From positions 682,001-746,000 of the forward strand of contig NZ_JANUCJ010000002.1 in assembly GCF_024807615.1 (NCBI RefSeq): DNA of 64,000 nt, in the 5' to 3' direction. This DNA comes from Tsukamurella ocularis (GTDB lineage Bacteria; Actinomycetota; Actinomycetes; Mycobacteriales; Mycobacteriaceae). Positions 37,234-46,758 of this stretch are shown piece by piece. A program made the position numbers and the translations under genes. How positions within the stretch are numbered: position 1 is the stretch's first letter; each line of letters opens with the position of its first letter. The notes beneath the pieces were generated by a model that made no database searches, had not been told where the DNA came from, and saw only the letters and a list, made by a program, of their open reading frames with translations.

Positions 37234-37797
37234 ATGACTCGCATGCAGCGCGCCGTCGGGCAGGCTGCGCCGGCGAAGAAGGCCCTCCGCACGGCGTACG
37301 CGGTGACGGTGCTGTGTGCCGGAGGGGCCGTCCTGACAGGATGCACGACCACCGTCGAGGGCCGGGCCACCGTCGATCCGGTGGAGGTGAGCGCAGCGCT
37401 CGCCCTCCCGGCCGGCCGAGGAACCGTTCCCGCTGACACGGACCGCCGCGGCTTCAAGAACGCTTCTGCGCGGTGCGACGGGTCCGATCTTCCCGTCACG
37501 CTGATCATCGGAGGCCGCGCCATGGACCCGTACCGGTTCGCGGTGTGCCGGGACGAGAAGGGCACCCGGTACCTACGGGCATGGGCCAGCGGCGAGCCTT
37601 CCAGCTTCGACACCTCACCGCCGCGGATCGCGTTCCGGGGAACGTACTTCACCGACACCGCGAACAGCGTGCAGTTCATGGTCGGCGACGCCAAGGTCGA
37701 CATCGGTCCGCTGGTCGTGACCGTGCAATGGCCACCCCGCGGCACGAGCACCTGGTCGACGAGCTACACGATCGGTGCGCGTTGGGACCGCCTGTGA
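37234..37797 (+). CDS. Putative lipoprotein of unknown function
   Basis: A 187-residue product with a basic n-region (MTRMQRAVGQAAPAKKALR), hydrophobic core and lipobox LTGC (Cys37). The mature domain has two cysteines (ARCDGSDL; AVCRDEKG) that could pair, and a β-rich end GARWDRL. GGGAGAG is 5 bases before ATG 37234; a longer form from ATG 37159 would have TAGCTT 6 bases upstream, but would give an implausibly long n-region. No family recognised. Tail-to-tail with the PBP gene. Confidence 0.7.
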   Translation: MTRMQRAVGQAAPAKKALRTAYAVTVLCAGGAVLTGCTTTVEGRATVDPVEVSAALALPAGRGTVPADTDRRGFKNASARCDGSDLPVTLIIGGRAMDPYRFAVCRDEKGTRYLRAWASGEPSSFDTSPPRIAFRGTYFTDTANSVQFMVGDAKVDIGPLVVTVQWPPRGTSTWSTSYTIGARWDRL

Positions 37798-37813
37798 CCC
37801 GACCGAACGGGGG

Positions 37814-39652
37814 TCAGTTGGGAACGGCGGAGACGGGGGCGTCGAAGCGGTCGAAGAACTCTTTGGTGACCGCGACGGCATTGTCGGAGCTGCCGCCGAG
37901 CACGACCAGGGTGGCGAAGGCCAGGTCGCCGCGGTAACCGACGAACCAGGCGTGCGAGCCGCCGTCGACCTCCGCCTCACCCGTCTTGCCGAGGATGTCC
38001 CCGGAGCCCCGGATCAGCTCGGCCGTACCGGACGCGACGACCTCGCGCATCATGGCGCGCACGCCGTCGGCCGCCTTGAGGTCGAGCGGGGGCCGCTCCC
38101 CGTCGACCTTGGTGGGCTTCCCGAGCAGCAGCTGCGGGGTGACCGCACCGCCGTGCGCGACGGACGCGACAGCCAGCGCCATGGCGAATGGACTGACCAG
38201 CACCTCGCCCTGGCCGAAGCTGTCCTCGACCTGGTTGACCATGGCCTTGGGCAGCGGGTACTGGCCGGACGAGACGGGCAGCCCGGCGATGGTGTAGTCA
38301 GGCCCGATGCCGAGTTCGGCGGCCGCAGTGGTGAGCGCCTCGGGCTTGAGCTTGGCACCGAGGAAGGCGAAGCTCGTGTTGCAGGAGCGGGCGAAGGCGC
38401 GCTGCATCGTCACATCGCCGAGGGCGAAGCGGTTGTAGTTGGGCACCTCGCGCTCACCGATGGTGAGGGTGCCGGGGCACGGCACGATCGTCTCCGGGGT
38501 GGCGATGCCCGCGGAGATGGCCGCGGTCGCGGTGACGATCTTCCCGGTGGAGCCCGGCGGGTACAGGCCCGAGGTGGCGAGCGAGCCGAGCTTGTCCGCC
38601 TCGGAGTTCTGCGCGACGGCGAGCACGTTGCCGGTCGAGGGCTGGATCACGACCATCATCGACTGCCGGTCGCGGCGGGTGTTCACAGCGGCCTGTGCGG
38701 CGGCCTGCGCGATCGGCGAGATGCTCACCGACACAGCGGGCGCCGGCTGTGCCGCAGTGGACGACAGCGTGGAGACCCGCGCGCCGGTGTCGGCCTGCGC
38801 GATCACCTCCCAGCCGTCTTTGCCGGCCAGGTCGCCGGTGACGTTCTGCTTGATCGACGACATGAGCGCGGGCGCGAAGGTGCGGTCGGTGGGCACCAGA
38901 TCGGCCTGCTCGACGAGGGTGACCCCGGGGAGCGACGTGACGTCGCCGGCGAGCTTACGCAGATCCTCCTGGTTCACGGAGGCCACTGTGTACGGGGCGC
39001 TCAACGAGGTCGCCTGCTCGGTGATCTGCACCGGATCGAGGTTGGGCAGGATCGGCTGCAGCGCGCGGGTCAGCTGGCCGGCTACGTCGAGCACCGTGGT
39101 GGGCGCCACGACCTTGGACGCCTCGATCCGGATCCGCGTGATCACCCCGGGCACGAGCACGGAGCCGCCGGACGCCGAGTTCACGGGCGCCTTGTCCGCG
39201 GGCAGGGCGCGGAGCACCATCGTCTGGTTCGCGCCGAGCCGGGGGTGCAGCACCGACGGCGCCCAGCGCACCCGCCACTGCCCGTTCTCCTGCACGGCGG
39301 TGAGCGAGCCGCGGTAATCCCACGACCTGCCGGAGCGTCCCTGCTCGGCGGGCAGGTCCCAGATGTACTCGTACTCGACCTCGCTGGTCGCGCCGGCGGT
39401 CCGCACCTGCCCGACCTTGAGCTGGACGCCCCGGGCCTGCAGCCCGGCGAACGCGGCCTGCAGCGCCTTGTTCGCCGTCTCGGGCGTCGTCGTCAGCGCG
39501 GCCGCGGCGTCGAGGTCGTGGCCGGCGAGGGCGTCGCCGAAGCGCGCCGCGAGCGGCCCCGGGCCGTTGGTGTTCGCCGGCGAGCAGCCGCCGGTCGCGA
39601 CCAGCGCCACGAGGGCGAGGATCACGACGGCGCGGCGCAACGGCTTGTTCAC
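37814..39652 (-). CDS. Penicillin-binding lipoprotein (MecA/NTF2-like N-domain plus transpeptidase)
   Basis: A 612-residue class B penicillin-binding protein, acting outside the membrane in peptidoglycan cross-linking. Signal peptide ends at Cys23 (ATGGC lipobox-like). The N-terminal ~100 residues match the NTF2-like MecA_N domain; the transpeptidase motifs are S368-T-G-K, S423-C-N and K556-T-G. The position corresponds to Rv2864c of M. tuberculosis. GTG 39652 is supported by a leaderless hexamer. Confidence 0.92.
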   Translation of the reverse strand: MNKPLRRAVVILALVALVATGGCSPANTNGPGPLAARFGDALAGHDLDAAAALTTTPETANKALQAAFAGLQARGVQLKVGQVRTAGATSEVEYEYIWDLPAEQGRSGRSWDYRGSLTAVQENGQWRVRWAPSVLHPRLGANQTMVLRALPADKAPVNSASGGSVLVPGVITRIRIEASKVVAPTTVLDVAGQLTRALQPILPNLDPVQITEQATSLSAPYTVASVNQEDLRKLAGDVTSLPGVTLVEQADLVPTDRTFAPALMSSIKQNVTGDLAGKDGWEVIAQADTGARVSTLSSTAAQPAPAVSVSISPIAQAAAQAAVNTRRDRQSMMVVIQPSTGNVLAVAQNSEADKLGSLATSGLYPPGSTGKIVTATAAISAGIATPETIVPCPGTLTIGEREVPNYNRFALGDVTMQRAFARSCNTSFAFLGAKLKPEALTTAAAELGIGPDYTIAGLPVSSGQYPLPKAMVNQVEDSFGQGEVLVSPFAMALAVASVAHGGAVTPQLLLGKPTKVDGERPPLDLKAADGVRAMMREVVASGTAELIRGSGDILGKTGEAEVDGGSHAWFVGYRGDLAFATLVVLGGSSDNAVAVTKEFFDRFDAPVSAVPN

Positions 39653-39658
39653 CGGCCC

Positions 39659-39664
39659 AGCGTA
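39659..39664 (-). promoter_or_regulatory. -10-like hexamer of the PBP lipoprotein
   Basis: TACGCT, 6 bases before GTG 39652. Confidence 0.5.
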
Positions 39665-39774
39665 GGACGGTGGGCCGCCGGGTTCGGGTTGCCGCGCTGG
39701 GGTGTGGCCGGTGAGACGCAGGTGACTGAACTCGCCGCGGTGACCGGGGTCACGCCCGGGAACTGACTCGTGAG

Positions 39775-39780
39775 TAAGAT
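39775..39780 (+). promoter_or_regulatory. -10-like hexamer of the thiolase gene
   Basis: TAAGAT, 6 bases before ATG 39787. Confidence 0.5.
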
Positions 39781-39786
39781 AGCGGT

Positions 39787-41079
39787 ATGACCACTGCCTC
39801 GCCCCGTCGCGCCGTGATCGTCTCCGGCGCACGTACCCCGTTCGTCCGCGCCTTCGGCGACTACACCCACCTCGACAGCATCGCGCTTGCCGACCAGGCC
39901 GTCGGCGGGTTGCTCGACCGCGTTCCCGCCGTCGCCGACCGGATCGAGGCCATCGTCTGGGGCGGAGTCATCCTGCCCGCGGGCGCCCCCAACATCGCCC
40001 GCGAGATCGCGCTCGACCTGGGCCTCGGGCACGGCGTCGAGGGGCACACCGTGACCCGCGCCTGCGCCTCCGGCCTGCAGGCCGTCACCACCGCCGCCGC
40101 GGCGATCGAGCGCGGCGAATACGACGTGATGGTCGCCGGTGGCTCCGACTCGGTCTCCAACGCGGCGGTCAACCTGCCGCAGAAGCTCGTCCAGGCGGCC
40201 GCTCCTCTCGCGCTCGGCAAGCCCTCGCCCCGCGCCTACCTCGACGCCGCGATCGGCCTAGCGCCGTTCACCGGTCTCCTACCCAGCCGCCCGCGCATTG
40301 AGGAGCGCACCACCGGCGAGGTGATGGGCGAATCCGCCGAGAAGATGGCGCGGATCCACGGCATCACGCGAGAGGCGCAGGACGCGTTCGCCGCCCGTTC
40401 GCACGCCCGCGCCGCCGCTGCCATCGCCTCGGGCCGGTTCGACCGCGAGGTGGTGCCGGTGACCACGCCCGAGGGGAAGACCGTGACCCGCGACGGACTC
40501 GTCCGCGACGACACGAGCGCCGAGAAGATGGCGCGACTGAAGCCGGCCTTCGAGCGCGAGGGCACCGTCACGGCGGGCAACGCCAGCCCGCTCACCGACG
40601 GCGCCGCCGCGGTCCTGATCATGAGCGAGGAGAAGGCCCGCGAGCTCGGTCTGACGCCTTTGGCCGCGATCCGCTCCTGGAGCTACGTCAGCGTCGACCC
40701 CGCCGACGAGGTGCTCATCGGCCCCGCAATCTCCATGCCCCGCGCGCTGGAGAAGGCGGGCCTGAAGCTGGAGGACGTCGATCTCGTCGACATCCACGAG
40801 GCCTTCGCCGCACAGACCCTCTCCGTGCTCGATGCCCTCGCCAGCCCGGACTGGGCGGCCGAGCGGCTGGGTCGCGACGAGGCCGTCGGTGAGGTGGACG
40901 TCGAGAAGCTCAACGTCCACGGCGGCTCCGTGTCGATCGGACATCCGTTCGGCGCCACCGGCGCCCGCATGGTCACGACGATGGCCAACGAGCTGGCTCT
41001 CACCGGCAAGGACACCGCACTCCTCGGCATCTGCGCGGCGGGTGGGCACGGCGCGAGCGTCGTTCTCGAGCGCGTCTAG
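39787..41079 (+). CDS. Acetyl-CoA C-acyltransferase (thiolase, FadI-like)
   Basis: A 430-residue thiolase with the acylated cysteine in RACASGLQA, the histidine in NVHGGSVSIGHPFGATGARM and the second cysteine in GICAAGGHGAS. The length and the CAAGGxG ending (rather than CxGGGxG) suggest the trifunctional-type FadI/FadA branch for longer acyl-CoAs. It stands alone here without a hydratase/dehydrogenase partner, so its pathway (β-oxidation or acetoacetyl-CoA metabolism) cannot be decided. Confidence 0.9.
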   Translation: MTTASPRRAVIVSGARTPFVRAFGDYTHLDSIALADQAVGGLLDRVPAVADRIEAIVWGGVILPAGAPNIAREIALDLGLGHGVEGHTVTRACASGLQAVTTAAAAIERGEYDVMVAGGSDSVSNAAVNLPQKLVQAAAPLALGKPSPRAYLDAAIGLAPFTGLLPSRPRIEERTTGEVMGESAEKMARIHGITREAQDAFAARSHARAAAAIASGRFDREVVPVTTPEGKTVTRDGLVRDDTSAEKMARLKPAFEREGTVTAGNASPLTDGAAAVLIMSEEKARELGLTPLAAIRSWSYVSVDPADEVLIGPAISMPRALEKAGLKLEDVDLVDIHEAFAAQTLSVLDALASPDWAAERLGRDEAVGEVDVEKLNVHGGSVSIGHPFGATGARMVTTMANELALTGKDTALLGICAAGGHGASVVLERV

Positions 41080-41084
41080 TCGGA

Positions 41085-41147
41085 GAATCGGCCGAATCCG
41101 CGCTCGCAATCGCCTGAGAGCATCGCGGCGCGGAATTCGGCCGATTC
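41085..41147. terminator. Long-armed inverted repeat between convergent genes
   Basis: Arms 41085-41102 and 41129-41147 (each reading GAATCGGCCGAAT then CCGCG) pair with one unpaired base and a 26-base loop. Suits bidirectional termination of thiolase and SDR. Confidence 0.6.
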
Positions 41148-41165
41148 CTCAACGCAGCCCACGCT

Positions 41166-41897
41166 CTAGGTGACGGACAGGCCGCCGTCGACGCACAGAT
41201 TCTGCCCGGTCACGAATGCCGAGCCGGGCCCTGCCAGGAAGACCGCCGCCGCGGCGAAGTCCGACGGTGCACCGAGCGTCGCGGTATGTGCGCGGCGCCG
41301 GAAGTACTCGGCGCGTTCGGGATCGGCGAGTACCGCGGTGGTCATCGGCGTCGCCACCAGGCCCGGCGTCAGCGAGTTCGCGGTGACGCCGGACGGGGCC
41401 CATGCTTCCGACTGGGAGCGGGTGAGGCCGGCGATGCCCGCCTTCGCGACGCCGTAGGCGCCGCTGTTGCCGAAGGCGCGGTGCGCCTGCGTCGACGCGA
41501 CGTTGATGATCCGGCCCCAGCCCCGCGCGGCCATCCGCGGCCCGTAGTGCTGGCCGAGCTGGAACGGGGCGTCGAGGTTCACTGCGAGGATCTCGCGGTA
41601 GAGCACGTCGTCGATGTCGCCGAGCGGCGGGCGCGGGTTGCTGCCGGCGCAGTTGACCAGGATGTCGACGGCGTCGGCCCGGGCGTCGGCCTGCGCGATC
41701 ACGCCGGCGGCACCGTGGGCGAGGTCGGCGCTGATCCCGTCGGGCCCGAGCCGTGCGCGGTCGCGGCCCGCCCGCAGCACGCGAGCGCCGGCACCGTCGA
41801 GCGCCGTCGCGATCGCCGCCCCGATCCCCGAGCTCGCGCCCGTGACCAGCGCCGTGCGGCCGGTGAGGTCGAACAGTGCCGTCGTATCCCGATTCAT
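41166..41897 (-). CDS. Short-chain dehydrogenase/reductase
   Basis: A 243-residue classical SDR: TGASSGIG cofactor loop (residues ~19-26), NCAG, catalytic Ser in NVAST, and YGVAK (Tyr/Lys). The ending GSAFVTGQNLCVDGGLSV is the gluconate 5-dehydrogenase/3-oxoacyl-ACP-reductase style C-terminus. Substrate unknown. A leaderless hexamer lies upstream. Confidence 0.88.
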   Translation of the reverse strand: MNRDTTALFDLTGRTALVTGASSGIGAAIATALDGAGARVLRAGRDRARLGPDGISADLAHGAAGVIAQADARADAVDILVNCAGSNPRPPLGDIDDVLYREILAVNLDAPFQLGQHYGPRMAARGWGRIINVASTQAHRAFGNSGAYGVAKAGIAGLTRSQSEAWAPSGVTANSLTPGLVATPMTTAVLADPERAEYFRRRAHTATLGAPSDFAAAAVFLAGPGSAFVTGQNLCVDGGLSVT

Positions 41898-41903
41898 GCC
41901 GTC

Positions 41904-41909
41904 ACCCTA
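41904..41909 (-). promoter_or_regulatory. -10-like hexamer of the SDR gene
   Basis: TAGGGT, 6 bases before ATG 41897. Confidence 0.5.
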
Positions 41910-41921
41910 CGAAACACGTCC

Positions 41922-41978
41922 AGCAGACGATGCGCCCGACGACTGGGTTGGGGGCGCTCGGAGTGCGCGACGTCTGCT
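41922..41978 (-). terminator. Inverted repeat after the DUF456 gene
   Basis: Arms 41922-41935 and 41965-41978 (AGCAGACG..GCGC / GCGC..CGTCTGCT) pair at 12 of 14 positions and reach into the DUF456 stop codon. Confidence 0.5.
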
Positions 41979-42453
41979 AGGTCAGTACCGCCGCCAGCCA
42001 GATCGCGATGGCGCCCAACGCACCGGCCAGCTCGATGAGGATGAGCAGGCCGGCGGCCTTGGTGGCGGCGACCGCCGCCTGCCAGCCGGCCTTCGCGTCC
42101 CCCAGCCGGATCGCCTCGGCGGCGAAGGTGCCGCCGATGAAGCCGATGATCAGGCCCACGACGGGGATCACGAAGAAGCCGATGATGCCAGCGATGCCGC
42201 CGACTACGAGGGACCACTTCCCCACCCCGGCCTTGGCCATCCTGCGGCCGCCGACGAGGTACTTCACGCCCCAGGCGAGCACCATCACCGCCAGCGCGGC
42301 GGCGAACACCCACCAGGCGCTGCCGCCCGTGAAGATCGCCCAGATCAGGATGCCGAGTGCCACCACCGACGAGCCCGGCAGGACAGGGACGACGATCCCC
42401 AGCAGGCCGATCACCATCAGCGCGACGACCGCCGCGTACCCCCATGCGTTCAC
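41977..42453 (-). CDS. DUF456 membrane protein
   Basis: A 158-residue, very hydrophobic protein with four to five membrane segments and the DUF456 glycine pattern: GLLGIVVPVLPGSSVVALGILIW, GGIAGIIGFFVIPVVGLIIGFIGGTFAAE. Family members are small inner-membrane proteins without assigned activity. GTG 42453 is chosen from the hexamer 6 bases upstream. The frame stays open into the TetR gene, which is spurious. Confidence 0.85.
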   Translation of the reverse strand: MNAWGYAAVVALMVIGLLGIVVPVLPGSSVVALGILIWAIFTGGSAWWVFAAALAVMVLAWGVKYLVGGRRMAKAGVGKWSLVVGGIAGIIGFFVIPVVGLIIGFIGGTFAAEAIRLGDAKAGWQAAVAATKAAGLLILIELAGALGAIAIWLAAVLT

Positions 42454-42459
42454 GCAGGA

Positions 42460-42465
42460 AGAGTA
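42460..42465 (-). promoter_or_regulatory. -10-like hexamer of the DUF456 gene
   Basis: TACTCT, 6 bases before GTG 42453. Confidence 0.5.
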
Positions 42466-42487
42466 GCCGCGGAATGGAGCCTGCGGG

Positions 42488-43051
42488 TCATCGAGCCGGT
42501 GGCAGCTCGGCCTCCACGGCGCCGATGACAAGAGCCCGCGCCCTGTCCACGGTGAGGGATCCGCTGTGCCACCGCTCGCTGAGCCCCTCGACCAGGGCGG
42601 TGAGCCGCGTGGCGATCCCCGCGGCATCGCGGCCGGCCGCCTCCGGGATCTGTTCGACCAGCGCCGCGACGTCGCGGTCCCACGAGTCGGTGGCGCCGCG
42701 CAGGTCCTCCCGGAGCGAGGGCTCGAAGACGGCGCTCGCGCGGAGCTCGCCCCAGGCGACGCTGGTGGTCCGCACCTCGTCGGTGTCCTGGAGCTCGTCG
42801 AGCAGCATCGCCTGGAGCTGCTCGCGCGGACCTCCGACATCGGCCCGCGGCTCCGTGTACGCCTCCGCGGTGCGGTTGATCTGCTCGAACGCCGCGTGGA
42901 CGATCCCGTCGCGATCGTGGAAGTGGTAGTAGATCAGTGCGGTCGAGACACCCGCCTCCGCCGCGAGCTTCTCCACCCGCAGCCCTCGGACACCGTCGCG
43001 GGCGATGACGCGGACCGCGGCCTGCGTGATCTGGGTGCGGCGGTCGGTCAT
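42488..43051 (-). CDS. TetR-family transcriptional regulator
   Basis: A 187-residue TetR repressor. The N-terminal HTH (VRGLRVEKLAAEAGVSTALI then YYHFHDRDGIVHAAFEQ, residues ~21-58) is clear; the C-terminal ligand domain is divergent. TACTGT ends 8 bases before ATG 43051. Divergent partners are not adjacent; it might regulate the DUF456 gene downstream or the agmatine deiminase gene upstream on the same strand. Confidence 0.88.
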   Translation of the reverse strand: MTDRRTQITQAAVRVIARDGVRGLRVEKLAAEAGVSTALIYYHFHDRDGIVHAAFEQINRTAEAYTEPRADVGGPREQLQAMLLDELQDTDEVRTTSVAWGELRASAVFEPSLREDLRGATDSWDRDVAALVEQIPEAAGRDAAGIATRLTALVEGLSERWHSGSLTVDRARALVIGAVEAELPPAR

Positions 43052-43127
43052 GGGCCCCCACAGTATCGGAGCGCGGGCGCGTCTCCCGCCGCGCACGACG
43101 GTGCCGCGCACGACGGTTGCCGGCGCG

Positions 43128-44234
43128 TCACGCGGGTTCCTGCTGCGTCGTGCAGTGGATGCCTCCGCCACCGGCCGCGATCCCGTCGATGTTGATCTGA
43201 ACGACCTCCCGGTCCGGGAAGAGTCGCTGCATCGTCGCGCGGGCCGCGGCGTCAGTGTCCTGAGCCCCGAACTCCGGGCCGATCACCGCGCCGTTGCACA
43301 CGTAGAAGTTGATGTACCCGCCGGCGAAGTCGTCGCTCGCGAATTCCTCGCGCACGGACGATGGGCTCTCCATCACCTCGACGCGCAACCTGTTGCCGTG
43401 CACGTCCGTCGCGGCCCGCAGGATCTCGAGGTGGCGGCGGGTCACGTCGTAATCGAACGAGTCCCGGTCGGTCTCCAGGCCCGCCACCACGACGCCGGGC
43501 CGGGCGAACCGCGCGTAGAAGTCGGTGTGCCCATCGGTGATGTCCTCGCCCGCGATCCCGGGCAGCCAGATGACCTTCCGGATCCCGAGCAGCTCGCGAA
43601 GCTCGTCCTCCACCTCGGACTTCGTCCAGCCACGATTGCGGTTGTCGTTGAGCACACAGCTCTCGGTGATGATCGCGGTCCCTTCCCCGTCGACCTCGAG
43701 CGCCCCGCCCTCGAGCACCAGGTCCGTGCGCAACGCGGGCACACCGGCCCGGGCGGTCACGAAACCCGCGACCTCCCGGTCGCGCCGGTGGCGCTGCTTG
43801 GACCCCCAGCCGTTGAAGTTGAAGTCGACTCCGGCCTTCGCCGACCCGTTCTTCACGAACGTCGGCCCGCTGTCGCGGATCCACAGGTCGTCGAGCTCGC
43901 ACGGGACGAGCTCGACCCGGGACCCGCTCACCAGGCGCTGCGCCTGCGCCATCTGCGCCGGCGGCACGAGCATCGAGACCGGCTCGAACCGCGCGATGGT
44001 GGTCGCGATCAGCGCCAGGTTGCTCTGCACCACGGGTACCAGGTCGGCACCCCAGATGCGATCGCTCGCAGCGAAGGCCAACCAGGTGCGGGCGTGCCGC
44101 GTCCCCTCCTCCGGCATCAACCAGGGTCCGCCGTCACGGGCCTGCGCCTCGCCCGCGGCATCGTCGGCGCATCCGGTCAGGAGCAGGCCGCCGAGTGCGG
44201 CGATCGAGGTCTGAATGAAGGTGCGGCGTCGCAT
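43128..44234 (-). CDS. Tat-exported agmatine deiminase-family lipoprotein
   Basis: A 368-residue peptidyl-arginine/agmatine deiminase-family enzyme. Substrate and catalytic blocks are DLWIRDSGPTFV, DFNFNGWG, LVLEGGALEVDG, ITDGHTDFYARF and the C-terminal nucleophile GGGGIHCTTQQ (Cys361). Unlike usual cytosolic AguA it starts MRRRTFIQTSIAALGGLLLTGC: a twin-arginine motif plus lipobox (Cys22), so the enzyme should be folded before export and lipid-anchored outside the membrane. AGAGGA precedes ATG 44234; ATG 44258 is an alternative start. It would hydrolyse agmatine or a guanidino compound to ammonia outside the cell. Confidence 0.88.
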   Translation of the reverse strand: MRRRTFIQTSIAALGGLLLTGCADDAAGEAQARDGGPWLMPEEGTRHARTWLAFAASDRIWGADLVPVVQSNLALIATTIARFEPVSMLVPPAQMAQAQRLVSGSRVELVPCELDDLWIRDSGPTFVKNGSAKAGVDFNFNGWGSKQRHRRDREVAGFVTARAGVPALRTDLVLEGGALEVDGEGTAIITESCVLNDNRNRGWTKSEVEDELRELLGIRKVIWLPGIAGEDITDGHTDFYARFARPGVVVAGLETDRDSFDYDVTRRHLEILRAATDVHGNRLRVEVMESPSSVREEFASDDFAGGYINFYVCNGAVIGPEFGAQDTDAAARATMQRLFPDREVVQINIDGIAAGGGGIHCTTQQEPA

Positions 44235-44372
44235 GGTGGGTGTTCCTCTTCGTCTCATAACACGGCGGTCAGCACCGGTCGGGCCCCTGCCGTCCCTCCA
44301 CCGTATTACTGACTGAATTTTCAGTCAAGGTGCGACCGATATCGTTACCGCCGAGACGAAGGAGCGTGAAGC

Positions 44373-44687
44373 ATGAGCGATCAGATCCGCGAGGCGCGCC
44401 AACCGATGGTGACCTCACTCGGCATCATCCTGGGATTCCTGTTGAACTTCCTCGCGCAGTGGGCCATTCGCGACGATGGCAAGGCGCCCGTCGAGAGCGC
44501 GACGGACTGGGTGATCGTGGTGACGCTGTTCGGTTCGGCCGCGCTGATGATCACCGTGTTGGTCGGCGTTCTCAGCAACTCGTACACCCCGGAGGACGCG
44601 CCACGGCGTTATCGCCGGCTGCTCGTCGTCTACGTCGTCGCGATCGCTCTGGCCTTCGGCGGCATGGGGATCGCGCTGTTCATCTGA
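44373..44687 (+). CDS. Small three-helix membrane protein
   Basis: A 104-residue protein with three hydrophobic segments (LGIILGFLLNFLAQWA, VIVVTLFGSAALMITVLVGVL, LLVVYVVAIALAFGGMGIALFI) and a charged loop SYTPEDAPRRYRR. AAGGAG lies 8 bases before ATG 44373. No family recognised; conserved hypothetical membrane protein. Divergent from the agmatine deiminase gene, sharing a 138-bp control region in which TATCGT (44338-44343) could be its -10. Confidence 0.7.
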   Translation: MSDQIREARQPMVTSLGIILGFLLNFLAQWAIRDDGKAPVESATDWVIVVTLFGSAALMITVLVGVLSNSYTPEDAPRRYRRLLVVYVVAIALAFGGMGIALFI

Positions 44688-44708
44688 CGCGGCGCCGCCC
44701 GCGAGGGA

Positions 44709-45542
44709 TCAGGCCAGAAGGACGGTGGCGAACGTCGCCACCTGGCGGAAGCCAACGCGCTCATACGCGCGGCGGGCCGCGACGTTGAAGCTGTTGACGT
44801 ACAGGCTGGGCAACCGTCCCGAGCGGAGGACCGCCTCCGCGACCGCGGCGGTGCCGGCGCCGCCGAGTCCCTGCCCGCGTAGGTCGGGCCGCACCCACAC
44901 GCCCTGGATCTGCCCGACGGTCCGCGAGACCGCGCCGACCTCCGCCTTGAAGGCGACCTCGGCACCGTCGAACAGGACGTACGCGCGCCCGGCGAGGATG
45001 GTGTTGGCGACGCGGCGGCGGTAGGCCCGGCCCCCGTCGGCACCGCGCGGGTCGATTCCGACCTCCGCGGTGAACATGGCGATCGCGGCGTCGAGGTAGC
45101 GGTCGAGCTCGGCGAGTCTGGCCGGCCGGACGCCGGCGTGCGCGAACCGGGAGGGCTCGCTCATCGTCATCAGAGGCTGCTCGGGGCGGACCTCGCGGGC
45201 CGGGCCCCACGAACTCTCGAGCCCCTCCCACAGGGGCAGCACCATCTCGGCGCGACCGACGACCGATGCGGCCGTCCGGTGCGCACGCCCGGCGCGGCCC
45301 GCGAAGTAACGCATGTCCTCGAGGTCGCCCCGCAGCGGCATGAGGTTGGCACCGGAGAAGCAGAGCGAATCGCCCACATCGCGGTGGGTCCAGAGTTCGC
45401 CGCCGAGGCGGCCCGGTTCGGTGCCGCACTCCTGCACGCGGCCGGCGACCATACACGCGGCAACGGGGTCGTCGTCGAGGACGGCAAGCACCCTCGGAAG
45501 GTCCCGCGACGGGACCGGCCGTTCGTGCAGCATCCTCAACAC
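44709..45542 (-). CDS. GNAT-family protein with N-terminal DUF4081 domain
   Basis: A 277-residue protein (Rv2867c-like). The N-terminal half (LPRVLAVLDDDPVAACMVAGRV ... LWTHRDVGDSLCFSGANLMP) is DUF4081; the C-terminal half is a GNAT fold with VWVRPDLRGQGLGGAGT as acetyl-CoA loop and SLYVNSFNVAARRAYERVGF. GTG 45542 has GAGGAG 6 bases upstream. It precedes ispG in the M. tuberculosis order as well. Acceptor unknown. Confidence 0.88.
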   Translation of the reverse strand: MLRMLHERPVPSRDLPRVLAVLDDDPVAACMVAGRVQECGTEPGRLGGELWTHRDVGDSLCFSGANLMPLRGDLEDMRYFAGRAGRAHRTAASVVGRAEMVLPLWEGLESSWGPAREVRPEQPLMTMSEPSRFAHAGVRPARLAELDRYLDAAIAMFTAEVGIDPRGADGGRAYRRRVANTILAGRAYVLFDGAEVAFKAEVGAVSRTVGQIQGVWVRPDLRGQGLGGAGTAAVAEAVLRSGRLPSLYVNSFNVAARRAYERVGFRQVATFATVLLA

Positions 45543-45592
45543 TGAAGACTCCTCAACCCTGGCGCGGCCCGCACGCAGCGGCGGGCCGCGGC

Positions 45593-46741
<1,149 letters not shown>

Positions 46742-46758
46742 GTGCTGCTTCTCCGGTT

